DNA of 64,000 bases from Karstenula rhodostoma CBS 690.94 (GCA_010093485.1 MU001509.1:32824-96823), one strand, 5' to 3'; positions 42,101 through 52,024 are shown, counted from the stretch's first letter. Translations and numbers: made by a program. Notes: generated from the sequence alone by a model not told the origin.

Positions 42101-44659
42101 TATAATAGAAATAATAGACTTAGCTAGAAATAATATAAATTAAAAGTAATAAAAATTAAAATATAAATTAATTAAAAATATAGAAATACTATATAATTTA
42201 AATAGAATTTCTATAATACTAGTAGAAGGTATTTTAAATTAGTAAATTATACTAAGGTAGGTAAATAGGGGTAGAATAAAAGAAAAGAATTATTAGTTTA
42301 TAATTATTCTAATATAATTAGAGTATTAGAAATAGTATTTAGTTATATTATTATAGAAATAACTATAGATTATATAACTATTATATAAATAAATAAATAT
42401 ATTATACTTTATAATAACTCTAATAATAATTAAGCTATATATATTATAATAATAACTATTATTATATACTAGTAAACTAAAATAGAATATTTTAGTTTTA
42501 ATAAAAATAATAAAATTCTTATAATTTTATAAAAGAAAATAGTTATTAAATAGATTATTAATTAATTCTTAGATTTTATATTTTTATTTAAATATAATAG
42601 TATTATAGTACTCTCTATTAAAATAAGAAAATACCTTACTAAAAAGAAAAGTATAGTAATATAATATATAGAATATAAAATTATAAATTTTATTAAAATA
42701 AATAAATATTATTTAGGCTATAGTAAATAAAAGAGATAGTCTTAATTTTAGCCCTAATCTAGATTAAAATTAGTAGACTATTAAGGTAAAAAGAATATAT
42801 AATATTATTTAATTTTAGTTATAGTCTAGACTAAAATTAAATAGCTATTAAACTAAACTAAAAAAATATTATATATTAGTATATAATAAGAATAATATAG
42901 TTATTAATATTAAATAATAAATATATTAGTAATAATAGTATATATAATATTAGGTATTTATAAAGAGAAAAAAATTAATTAAAAATAATTTACTAGATAT
43001 ACTATAGTATATATATAAAACTATATATTCTAGAGGCCCTATATATAAAAAAATATATAATAAAAATAGCTCTACTAGTAATATTTTTATAATACCTATA
43101 CTAGAGGATATAATATAATAAATATATTAATATACTTTAAAAAAAAATATTATCTAATTTATTATATAAAAGTATAAGAATTAAATAATAGAAAATAAAA
43201 AAACTAATATTAGAAAAGTATATAAAAATACTAGTAGGGTTAGTATTAAAAAAAGATATACTAAGAAATAAAATAATAAAAAGAAAAACTAAAATATAAA
43301 AAAAAAAAAAAAATAATAATAAAATAAATATAGTATAAAAAAGGTAAATAAGAGACTAAAATAAAAGTTAAAAAAAATAATAATATAAAAAATAATAAGT
43401 ATATAAAATTTATTTACTATAATAGCTAAAAATATTATAATAAATAAATAAAAATAAAAATATAAAAAGTTTATTTAGAATTTACTAGAAGTAGGTATAG
43501 ATATAATAGATAATATAATTAGTAGGGCTATAATAATTAGAGTAATAGACTATTTATAGAATTAGAAAATAGTACTATAAATATAGAAAGTATAATATAA
43601 AAAGAAAAAGAGATTCTTTACTAATATAGAAAATAAAGTAAATAAACTTATAATAAAAAAAAATATTTTATTTAAAAAAAATAGAGAAAATAATATAAAT
43701 TAAAAATAAAACTAGCTAATATTATTATAGTATTTAAGAGGTATATATATAGAGTTTAGTTTTATAAAAGGAAATATAATAAAATTTATATTATTATATA
43801 TAATAGTAAAGTAAAACTAGACTATTAGAATTATTAAAGAAATAAAATAGTAATAAATATAAATAGTAATTTAGATAGAATTTAAAATAGTAAAAATAAT
43901 AGTATAGAAGTAAAAAGTATTATTTAATAAATAAAAAAAAGGCTATATAACTATAGTAAAGAAATACTTATTTAGAGTTTTATATTATATAATAGAAGGG
44001 GAAGAAATTATAAAATATATAAACCTATTTATATAGAAAGAATTTAAAAAATAATTAAAGGTAAAAAGAAAATAGTATATATTAAGAATAAAGTTTAGAA
44101 TTAGAATATTTATAATTTTATTTTAAAATACTATCTTAAATATATATATTAAAAGAGGTATAATTATAGTATAATTTAGCTTTTAAATAAATATAGTTAT
44201 AAAGTATAATAAGGAGATATTTAAGAATTCTATAATAATTAAAAATATATATATTATCTATATAATAAATAAACTATTTTCTAAAATATTATTATTAGAA
44301 GAATTATTAAATAGTAACTTAGTAAAATATAATTTAGTAAGAGGTTTATAGCTAGTATATTATACTATTAAAAAGGAAAGTTTTAGTAATATTAATATAT
44401 AGAAGAATATATCTTATAATAGAGATTAATAAAAAAATTTAGATATATATAAAGAATTATACTAAAGGGGGTTATAGAAAAGTTAAAATTTTATAACTAC
44501 CCCTATTATAGTTTCTAGATACTAGGTATTAATTAATAAAATATTAAGTATTAGTTAATAGAATAATTAATATTAGTTAATAGGATACTAGATATTAATT
44601 AATAGAATAATTAGTATTAATTAATAGGATACTAAATATTAGTTAATAGAATACTAAAT
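39147..44659. repeat. Copy B of duplicated unit, middle
   Basis: It matches copy A from about 8838 to 13640 and then, with no insertion, about 21773 to 22500. The sequence at 43915-43960 runs straight across the point where G1 sits in copy A, so it is an empty-site allele. No intact ORF. Confidence 0.8.
44521..44659. repeat. 22-bp minisatellite, copy B left part
   Basis: The same 22-bp units as 22445-22715, broken off by the insertion that begins near 44660. Confidence 0.8.
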
Positions 44660-45813
44660 TAAATATAATACTTTATAAGTTTAGATAAGCTATAGTAAAA
44701 CTTAATAAATAAACTTAATAGGGTACTAAAATATAAATATTTTAAATAGTTTAAAGATTATAGATTTTCCTTCTCTAGTAGGGTTTACTTATATAAAGAC
44801 TAAATATACGTTTCTTATAAATATAAAACTATATAGATACTTATAATTTAATTTAAATTAAATATATACTAAGTAGTTATAGAGTACTTATAATTTAGAG
44901 TAAATTAGTTAGCTACTAGTATTAAATTTTAGTATATATTTAATTAGTTACTTAATTACCTTAATAATAGGATAATAAACTATCTAATTAATATTATATC
45001 TATACTAAGGATATAGTAAAAAAACTAATTAAAAAGTTATATTATTCTTTATATAATATTATATAATATAATTATCCCTTTATCTCTATTATCTCTATAT
45101 TATATATTTATTAGATTTCTTAATATTAGATTTTTTTACTTATTAAATACCCTTATCTTTCTTACTATATTTATTACTATAGTATCTCTAGTCTAGTTTA
45201 TTATTAATAACTAAATATATAGCTTCTTAAATACTAAAATTATTAAATATCTATTAATAAAGGATCTAGCTATCTATATATAATTTATTAATTAAATAAA
45301 CTTTATATTATATATATATTAATTACTAGTAAATAATAGCCTTTTAGAAAGAATATTTCTTCTCTTTTTTTACTTCTATTTAGAGAGTATAATTAACCTA
45401 ACTACCTATAAAAATAAAACTAAAAAGGCCCTTTTTATATAAAATTTTATTATTAATAATAATCTAATTAGGGACTCTAATAAGATATTAATTATCTAGT
45501 TAATAATAAATAATTATCTAATATAGACTATAAAGATAAAATATTTATATAAATATATATATAAGTTATATAATATATTTAAATAGAAGTAATTAGAGTA
45601 TTTAAAATAAATACTAATTTTTCTCTTATATTAAATATACTACTAACTTTAAGAATAGGTATTATATTAGGGCTAATATTATATATAGATATATAAATAA
45701 TAGTATATAATTCTCTTTTTTTATAAATAATAGTAATTTCTAATAGGGTATAAGATATTTCTTTATTATAAAATATATAGACTAGATATATATATATTAA
45801 TATTAGTAATTAT

Positions 45814-45865
<52 letters not shown>

Positions 45866-46082
45866 ATAATATATTATAGTTTATAAGTATTAATAGAATT
45901 AAATAGAAAAATATAGCTAACTAAATTTATAATTCTAATTAAGACTAGTATTATTATTATTTAGTAGTTAGAGAAAGTTTAGATAAAAATATAATATATA
46001 TAGAAATTCTATAAAGTAATATAAATTACTAAAAATATATAATAGAATAATTTAAGTAATTCCTTTTACTTAAAAGGAGGAA
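44660..46082. mobile_element. 1.4-kb insertion of unknown class in the minisatellite
   Basis: Sequence unrelated to copy A interrupts the array. ATACTAAAT occurs on both sides (44651-44659 and 46083-46091), consistent with a 9-bp target duplication, although the repetitive target makes this ambiguous. I see no terminal inverted repeats. Near the right end TTTAAGTAA and TTACTTAAA form a 9-bp-arm hairpin (about 46049-46072), followed by AGGAGGAA. No coding sequence survives. It may be a non-autonomous transposon or solo LTR. Confidence 0.5.
45821..45863. repeat. (ATT)n microsatellite
   Basis: About 14 uninterrupted ATT trinucleotides inside the 1.4-kb insertion. Confidence 0.95.
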
Positions 46083-46340
46083 ATACTAAATATTAGTTAA
46101 TAGAATATTAGATATTAGTTAATAGAATACTAGATATTAATTAATAGGATATTAAATATTAGTTAATAGAATAATTAGTATTAATTAATAGAATATTAAG
46201 TATTAGTTAATAGAATAATTAATATTAATTAATAGAATATTAAGTATTAGTTAATAGAATAATTAGTATTAGTTAATAAATAGAATAATTAGTATTAGTT
46301 AATAGAATACTAGATATTAGTTAATAGAATATTAGATATT
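46083..46340. repeat. 22-bp minisatellite, copy B right part
   Basis: The array resumes after the insertion with the same unit, then runs into the roughly 100-bp unit tail. Confidence 0.8.
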
Positions 46341-46387
46341 ACTATTTTATATATATATTATTTTTTATAGAATATATAGTATATATC

Positions 46388-47142
46388 NNNNNNNNNNNNN
46401 NNNNNNNNNNNNNNNNNNNNNNNNNNNNNNNNNNNNNNNNNNNNNNNNNNNNNNNNNNNNNNNNNNNNNNNNNNNNNNNNNNNNNNNNNNNNNNNNNNNN
46501 NNNNNNNNNNNNNNNNNNNNNNNNNNNNNNNNNNNNNNNNNNNNNNNNNNNNNNNNNNNNNNNNNNNNNNNNNNNNNNNNNNNNNNNNNNNNNNNNNNNN
46601 NNNNNNNNNNNNNNNNNNNNNNNNNNNNNNNNNNNNNNNNNNNNNNNNNNNNNNNNNNNNNNNNNNNNNNNNNNNNNNNNNNNNNNNNNNNNNNNNNNNN
46701 NNNNNNNNNNNNNNNNNNNNNNNNNNNNNNNNNNNNNNNNNNNNNNNNNNNNNNNNNNNNNNNNNNNNNNNNNNNNNNNNNNNNNNNNNNNNNNNNNNNN
46801 NNNNNNNNNNNNNNNNNNNNNNNNNNNNNNNNNNNNNNNNNNNNNNNNNNNNNNNNNNNNNNNNNNNNNNNNNNNNNNNNNNNNNNNNNNNNNNNNNNNN
46901 NNNNNNNNNNNNNNNNNNNNNNNNNNNNNNNNNNNNNNNNNNNNNNNNNNNNNNNNNNNNNNNNNNNNNNNNNNNNNNNNNNNNNNNNNNNNNNNNNNNN
47001 NNNNNNNNNNNNNNNNNNNNNNNNNNNNNNNNNNNNNNNNNNNNNNNNNNNNNNNNNNNNNNNNNNNNNNNNNNNNNNNNNNNNNNNNNNNNNNNNNNNN
47101 NNNNNNNNNNNNNNNNNNNNNNNNNNNNNNNNNNNNNNNNNN
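46388..47142. other. Assembly gap (755 N)
   Basis: A run of Ns. The 80 bases before it (46308-46387) are identical to the 80 bases after it (47143-47222), so the two contig ends probably overlap and the stated gap size is doubtful. Confidence 0.95.
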
Positions 47143-47241
47143 TACTAGATATTAGTTAATAGAATATTAGATATTACTATTTTATATATATATTATTTTT
47201 TATAGAATATATAGTATATATCCTATAATCTAATATACTTA
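47143..47241. repeat. Terminal tail of copy B
   Basis: It repeats the end of copy A and closes with CTAATATACTTAG at 47241. Beyond this point sequence similarity to the duplicated unit stops. Confidence 0.8.
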
Positions 47242-47595
47242 GGTATTTAAAAAACTAAAAGTACTAAAATAGAAACTTATAAATTTAATAAAGGTTTAAA
47301 ATTAAATTTTAGGCCCTAAACTTATATACTTAGGGTAGCTAAACTAAAGGCTAAGGCCTAAAGGATTATATCGGGCGTAGCCCGTTATAGGTATAGCCTA
47401 TTATACATGCGATAAGACTACCCCGCCAATAGATTAGGAGGGTATTCTAGGTCCGCCCGCCTTAATATATAATATATAAATTCCCGCCAAGTCTATATAT
47501 TACTAAGTATAGTGTATACATCGCACAGTCCTTTATTATTACTCTCGCCAAGTTATTATAGTCTCATCTCAACGTCAGGCCTTCAGCTATATACT
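47242..47595 (+). promoter_or_regulatory. Heterochromatin edge and promoter of the aldo/keto reductase
   Basis: GC content rises across this stretch. It contains a perfect palindrome CGGGC-GTA-GCCCG at 47372-47384, a TA-rich patch at 47466-47479, and three CGCCAA hexamers at 47424, 47485 and 47546, each 61 bp apart. TpA-rich runs suggest some RIP leakage. No separate gene is visible. Confidence 0.5.
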
Positions 47596-48658
47596 ATGGC
47601 ACGCTACGAAGGCATACCGCCTCTTATATACGGCACAGCGTTTGCTTTCGAGAAATCCACGGAGCTGGCGTCGGCAGCTCTCCAAGCCGGCTTTAGAGGC
47701 ATCGACACCGCAGGCAGTCTCCACGCCTACCGCGAAAAGCTGGTCGGCGATGCAATAGCCGCTGCGATCGCTGAGGGTGTTGTGCAGCGGCACGAACTTT
47801 GGGTTAGACTTCTCCTCAACTTACTGCGCAGTTTGACAGTTCAGTGTGTCAGAGAGCGTGGAAGCTGACCGGTAGCAGATACAGACCAAATTCTCGCCCT
47901 TCCGCGAGGGCAAGAAGCCTGAGAACTATCCTTACGATGTAACTGCAAATGTGAAGGAAAGAGTCAAGCAATCTGTAGAGTCGTCTCTCAAGAACTTGCA
48001 GACAACATACCTCGACTCCCTTATCATGCACGCACCCTGCCCCACCCTCGAAGGAACACTAGCCACCTACGCCGCCATGGAAGCCTACGTCCCACATACC
48101 GTCACCGCGCTTGGCGTATCAAACTTCGACCTGCCTACCCTTCGCGCGGTGTATGAGGCTGCGAAGGTCAAACCCGCAGTAGTGCAGAACCGCTTCACGG
48201 CCGACACGGTAAGTAGCCCTACGCCAGGGTTTCCGGACGATCTGCCCTACGCGGAAGATCCGTACGACCGCGCCGTCCGCCAGTTCTGTAGCGAGCACGA
48301 CATAGCGTACACGCCGTGGGGTCTGCTGTGGGGGAATCCGCAGCTGACAAACCTGGATGGAGATGCCAATCCGCGGCTAGTAAATCAGGACGAAGAGGGG
48401 AGCATCTATGGTATGCTTGCGGAGCTGGGGAGGCAGGTCGGGGTTACGAAGCAGCTGGCGTTGTTTGGGTGTATGCGAAGTCTGGATGGGCCGAAGATCA
48501 GTATACTGTGTGGGACGAAGACGGTGGAGAGGATGGGGGAGACGGTCGAGGGGATGGCAAGGATTGACGAGTTTAGGGGCGGAGCAGAGGAGAAGAGGAG
48601 GGCTTGGGAGGAGGGTGTGGGGAAACTGCAGGGGGTTGTGGATGGGCATGAGGCTTGA
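47596..48658 (+). CDS. Aldo/keto reductase, 328 aa, two exons
   Basis: Exons 47596-47802 and 47879-48658; the 76-bp intron starts GTTAGA and ends AGCAG. Joining them gives ELWIQTKF, the expected AKR strand. The product is a cytosolic NAD(P)H-dependent reductase of carbonyl groups. The catalytic tetrad is present: Asp37 and Tyr45 (GIDTA, then HAYREKLVG), Lys73 (QTKF), His120 (LIMHAP). VQNRF follows in the usual place. The length matches the roughly 320-residue family. The start at 47596 is chosen because the in-frame ATG at 47512 would add a serine/leucine-rich stretch unlike the family. This is the gene closest to the RIP block, about 350 bp from it. Substrate is unknown; a role in tailoring the polyketide is inferred from position only. 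Confidence 0.85.
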
Positions 48659-49199
48659 TTTTCTTCCTTGAAACGAAGGGCTTTTTGGTGGGTGCTAGTT
48701 ACGTCCCGAGCGATTGAAAGTTCTGTGATGATTATGTTCTGAATCGACCTGCAGGTAGATAGGTGAGCGGTCGGCAGTATTCTGACTTGTGGCGCCCTTG
48801 TTAACATGAGGAACTTGACTATCGTTGTAATTCTTTTTCAAGCTCTTCTTGAGTTACTTAACTAATAGACTTATAATAATAAGGTAATACTACTACTAAC
48901 TTTTTAGAATAAATAAAACCTACTATAGAATAGAGTTCTATAAGTAGTAGAGATTAGTATTCCTTACGTGACTTATTGTAACCGCCTAAGTACCGTGCTA
49001 GACCTAATCCCTCCCTACTATTACTATCTATAACTTTGCCTGTCGCTGGAGGTAGAAGCGCACGCCGACGGCCACTAACGTCTGTTAGTAGAGAATCTGT
49101 GGCAGGATATATAATGCTTTAATGTAGATATAAACGCAGGAACGGAGCAGATACATGGCGATAAGGAAGCTCTACCATGCTACACAGCGCCTAGCTGGC
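48659..49199. other. Intergenic region
   Basis: The 3' sides of two convergent genes. About 48855-48965 is a TA-rich patch resembling the RIP block (no CpA for long runs), possibly a small transposon relic. The rest shows nothing recognisable, including no tRNA. Confidence 0.5.
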
Positions 49200-49273
49200 T
49201 TAGAAGCTAAGACAATGTACAACAGTTGTGTAAAACCACAACGAGATATAAGAGAGAACTAGAGAAGATGCGG
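49200..49273 (-). other. Possible alternative last exon of the aldehyde dehydrogenase
   Basis: If the 77-bp candidate intron 49274-49350 is removed (donor GTAAGT, a TTAAC branch-like motif, acceptor CACCCAG), the frame continues as SASSLVLSYISLWFYTTVV and stops at TAA 49202-49200. The tail is hydrophobic enough for one membrane span. This rests on splice-site reading only. Confidence 0.5.
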
Positions 49274-49342
49274 CTGGGTGCGGAAGACGAGCAAGGGAGA
49301 TGATGGAACAGGAGAGGCGTAGCGACAGGGTTAACACGTGCA

Positions 49343-50866
49343 TCACTTACACAAAACAGCAGCCAACGACTTGAACCCCAATCGGCCCAAAAGCCACCTG
49401 CCCCATCCAATGGCGCGTCCTTGGCGATCGAAGTTGGGCTTCAGCTCGCTCATGTTCAAGAATTGTTGCAGTTTTTTGGCAGTGAAGGGAGGATAGCGAA
49501 CGCTCAACATGCCCTCTATCCAGGCAGGCGTGAACGTAATACTTCGCCTGTGCGTGAAGACGTCAAATGATGCCTTGCCTCGGTACGCTCCCTGTCCGGA
49601 GTCGCCCACGCCGCCAAAAGCAAGCGTGGGGATAGAGGCGTGGAAGAAGCCGTCGTTGAGGGTGGCGCCGCCGGAGCGCGTCTGCGAGAGCACCTTCTCC
49701 ATCTCGGCCTTGGAGCCAAAGGGATACAGACCGAGCGGGGTGGCGTGGACCTCGTTGGCGATCCTGATAGCTTCGTCGAGGTCGTTGACGGCAAGAATGG
49801 GCAGGAACGGACCGAAAGACTCGTCCTTGATGAGCGAGTCCTCGGGGGAGTCGACTTGCACGACAGTGGGCTCGATGAAGAGATCGTCCTCGTCCATGGT
49901 GCCGCCAACCAGGATCTTGCCGTGCGATTCATCGAGCATCTTCTTGAGGCGCTGGAACTGGCGCTGATTGACGATGCGGCCGTAGTCGGGGGAGTTGCGG
50001 GCGCCCTGCGGGTAGAATTGCTTGAGCTGGACCTCGAGCTCCTTGACGAAGGGCTGGACCATCTCTTTGTCGATGAGGGTGTAGTTCTGGCCCACGCACA
50101 CCTGACCTGCGTTCAAGGTCTTGGCCCACAGCAGTCGTCGTGCGGCCAGCTTGGGGTCGGCGTTCTTGGTGACGAAGGACGGATTCCTACCGCCGAGCTC
50201 CAGAGCGACGGGCGTGAGCGTCTCAGCAGCCTTCTTCGCGATGATGGTGCCCACGTTGGCGGACCCGGTGTAGAAGATCTTGTCCCATTTTTGGTCGAGA
50301 AGCGCGCTGGTCTCGGGGACGGCGCCCTGCACGACGGTGTAGTAATTGGGGTCGAGCGCCTCGGCGATGATCTTTTGCAGGACAGCTGCGCACTTGGGCG
50401 AACTCTCGGAGGGCTTTAGGACAGCGGTGCAGCCTGCGGCGATGGCGCCGATCAGGGGACCGAGCGACAGTTGGATAGGGAAGTTGAAGGCGCCAATGAC
50501 CAGCACAGCACCGAGGGGGTCCTTGCGGATGCGCGGGCCCATGAGCTTGTTGGTGAAGGGGATGTCGTCTGGCTTCTCATCCTTGGCCCACCGCGGCAGG
50601 CTGTTCTGCACGAAGACAATGTCGTTCAGGCACCACGACAGCTCCGAGAGGTGCGTCTCGTACGTCGGCTTGCCCAGGTCCTGGCTGCACGCCTCGATGA
50701 TGAGGTCTTGGTTGTCCTTGAGCGCCCAGTACAGCTTCCGGAGCTGCACCAGGCGGAAGGCGATCGGGCGCGTCTTGTGCGAGAGGAAGCCCTGGCGGAT
50801 GCGCGCGGCGACGGCGGGGATGTCGTCGAGCGACGTGTGCTCGAAGGGGGGGATCTTGGCCGCCAT
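49343..50866 (-). CDS. Aldehyde dehydrogenase, class-3/fatty-aldehyde type, 507 aa
   Basis: An uninterrupted frame encodes an NAD(P)+-dependent enzyme oxidising aldehydes to acids. Visible landmarks: FNFP (127-130), the cofactor-binding KPSE (151-154), FYTGS (198-202), general base Glu223 in LELGGRNPS, nucleophile Cys257 in GQVCVGQNY, and ESFGPFLPI. The short N-terminus and overall size fit the ALDH3-like fungal fatty-aldehyde group. The stop TGA at 49343 overlaps a perfect donor, GTAAGT at 49350-49345. Splicing 49350-49274 would replace the last two residues with a 24-residue hydrophobic tail (stop at 49200, total 529 aa). Membrane-anchor tails are common in this class, so the spliced form may be the real or an alternative product. 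A role oxidising a polyketide-derived aldehyde is inferred. Confidence 0.88.
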   Translation of the reverse strand: MAAKIPPFEHTSLDDIPAVAARIRQGFLSHKTRPIAFRLVQLRKLYWALKDNQDLIIEACSQDLGKPTYETHLSELSWCLNDIVFVQNSLPRWAKDEKPDDIPFTNKLMGPRIRKDPLGAVLVIGAFNFPIQLSLGPLIGAIAAGCTAVLKPSESSPKCAAVLQKIIAEALDPNYYTVVQGAVPETSALLDQKWDKIFYTGSANVGTIIAKKAAETLTPVALELGGRNPSFVTKNADPKLAARRLLWAKTLNAGQVCVGQNYTLIDKEMVQPFVKELEVQLKQFYPQGARNSPDYGRIVNQRQFQRLKKMLDESHGKILVGGTMDEDDLFIEPTVVQVDSPEDSLIKDESFGPFLPILAVNDLDEAIRIANEVHATPLGLYPFGSKAEMEKVLSQTRSGGATLNDGFFHASIPTLAFGGVGDSGQGAYRGKASFDVFTHRRSITFTPAWIEGMLSVRYPPFTAKKLQQFLNMSELKPNFDRQGRAIGWGRWLLGRLGFKSLAAVLCK

Positions 50867-51265
50867 GCTGTCGGGGCGTCGGAGCGTCGGGGCGTCGCGT
50901 GGGTGGTCTGCACAACAATTAGGCGCGCGGGCGTGTGAGTACGAGTGCAGCTATTCGTGTCAGTCTGTGGTGTCAGTGTGTATCGTGCGCTCACAACCCT
51001 CTTTAAGCTGTCGTCGCACCGAGTCTTACCATGCGTAAGCCGTCTCGTCTCATCACGGGCGCGCACTGCCTCGGTCCACTAGCTTGGCCGCAGCTGCCCC
51101 ACCTCGTTTCTCCACGATTATTGGGCGGGTTAATACACCGTGTTATATCCGTTCCTCAAGCTGCTCCCCGCCGGTGGGATATTGTCCCATTCATGTCCGC
51201 ACTGACACGCCTCGGTTTTTCAGTCATGTCTTCATCGCTATCCCCACAGATAGTCTCTGCTTGCC
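50867..51265 (-). promoter_or_regulatory. Promoter and leader of the aldehyde dehydrogenase
   Basis: Immediately upstream of the ATG, positions 50870-50901 hold about 3.5 copies of an 8-bp unit (GTCGGGGC, GTCGGAGC, GTCGGGGC, GTCG). A TGTCGGG heptamer lies at 50869-50875 (plus strand). The rest is GC-balanced sequence also serving as the 3' side of the DJ-1-like gene. No further gene seen. Confidence 0.45.
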
Positions 51266-52024
51266 CTACGCCCCCATCATCTCCACGAACCTCCGCCCCA
51301 ACGCATCTGCCCCCATCGGGTTCGCCGCACTCACAACCTCCCTATCTTCCGTAATCCACCCTAAGCTCTTACTTACTCCTTCCACCATCTCTGCCCCCTC
51401 CTCCCTTAGCTTGCTCTCCACCTTGTCCACTTCCCCTCGGAACACCGCCGTCTCCATGAACTTCTCCTCCGCATCAGACCAGCTGGTAATCTTGTACCCT
51501 TTGTAGGCAAACTCTTTGTTGCCGGTGCATTTGGTCGACAGAAACGCCCACGGTCCGTGGCAAATCGCCGCCGTAGGCTTCTTCGCCGCGTGAAAGTGCG
51601 CGAGAAGGCGCCCCAGATCCGCATCCTCCCCCAGATCCGCCAGCGGCGCATGGCCCCCCGGGATGAACACCCCCGCGAATCCATCCAACTCCTCATCCCC
51701 AATCTCTGCAAACTTCCGAGGTCGCGAGAACCCATTCTCCCTCTTCATCTTCTCGACGAGGTCCAGTTCGCGCTTTTTCTCGAAGAAGTTGCCGGCAAAG
51801 GCTGCGAGGCTGGCACTGAGGGGGTCTGGAGTCGGTTCCTTGCCTAGCGGCGATGCAAAGGTGGGTTCGAAGCCGGCGTCCAGGAGGGTTTGGAGGGGCT
51901 TCGCGAGCTCCATGAGGAAGTAGCCCGAGGGTTGGGAGATTGTCTTGTTGTCGCTGCCCGTGTTGTAGAGGGGGAAGGAGGAGGCGTCTGACATTATGAT
52001 GAGCACTTTTTTGTGTGCGGCCAT
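51266..52024 (-). CDS. DJ-1/PfpI family protein (type 1 glutamine amidotransferase-like), 252 aa
   Basis: A single-exon gene. The protein begins with the beta strand KKVLIIMSD, then carries GYFLMELAKP with the conserved acidic residue Glu39, VFIPGGHAPLADL (119-131), and the nucleophile elbow AICHGPWAF with Cys155 followed by His156. The arrangement and length (about 230-250) fit the Hsp31-like branch of DJ-1/PfpI. Members act on methylglyoxal or other reactive carbonyls, or as stress chaperones; some occur in fungal metabolite clusters without a proven step. There is no signal peptide, so it is probably cytosolic. It lies between the P450 (505 bp upstream) and the aldehyde dehydrogenase on the same strand. 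A detoxifying or isomerase-like role is inference. Confidence 0.88.
   Translation of the reverse strand: MAAHKKVLIIMSDASSFPLYNTGSDNKTISQPSGYFLMELAKPLQTLLDAGFEPTFASPLGKEPTPDPLSASLAAFAGNFFEKKRELDLVEKMKRENGFSRPRKFAEIGDEELDGFAGVFIPGGHAPLADLGEDADLGRLLAHFHAAKKPTAAICHGPWAFLSTKCTGNKEFAYKGYKITSWSDAEEKFMETAVFRGEVDKVESKLREEGAEMVEGVSKSLGWITEDREVVSAANPMGADALGRRFVEMMGA

Noticed and set aside
44660..46082. Helitron
   Set aside because: There is a hairpin near one end, but no TC start, no clean CTRR end and no insertion between A and T.
47512..47595. Upstream in-frame ATG for the aldo/keto reductase
   Set aside because: The extra 28 residues are Ser/Leu-rich and unlike any AKR N-terminus; the downstream ATG gives the usual start of the barrel.
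49640..50419. A 259-codon open frame on the plus strand inside the aldehyde dehydrogenase
   Set aside because: It is antisense to a strongly supported gene, has no family features, and is explained by the codon bias of the real gene.
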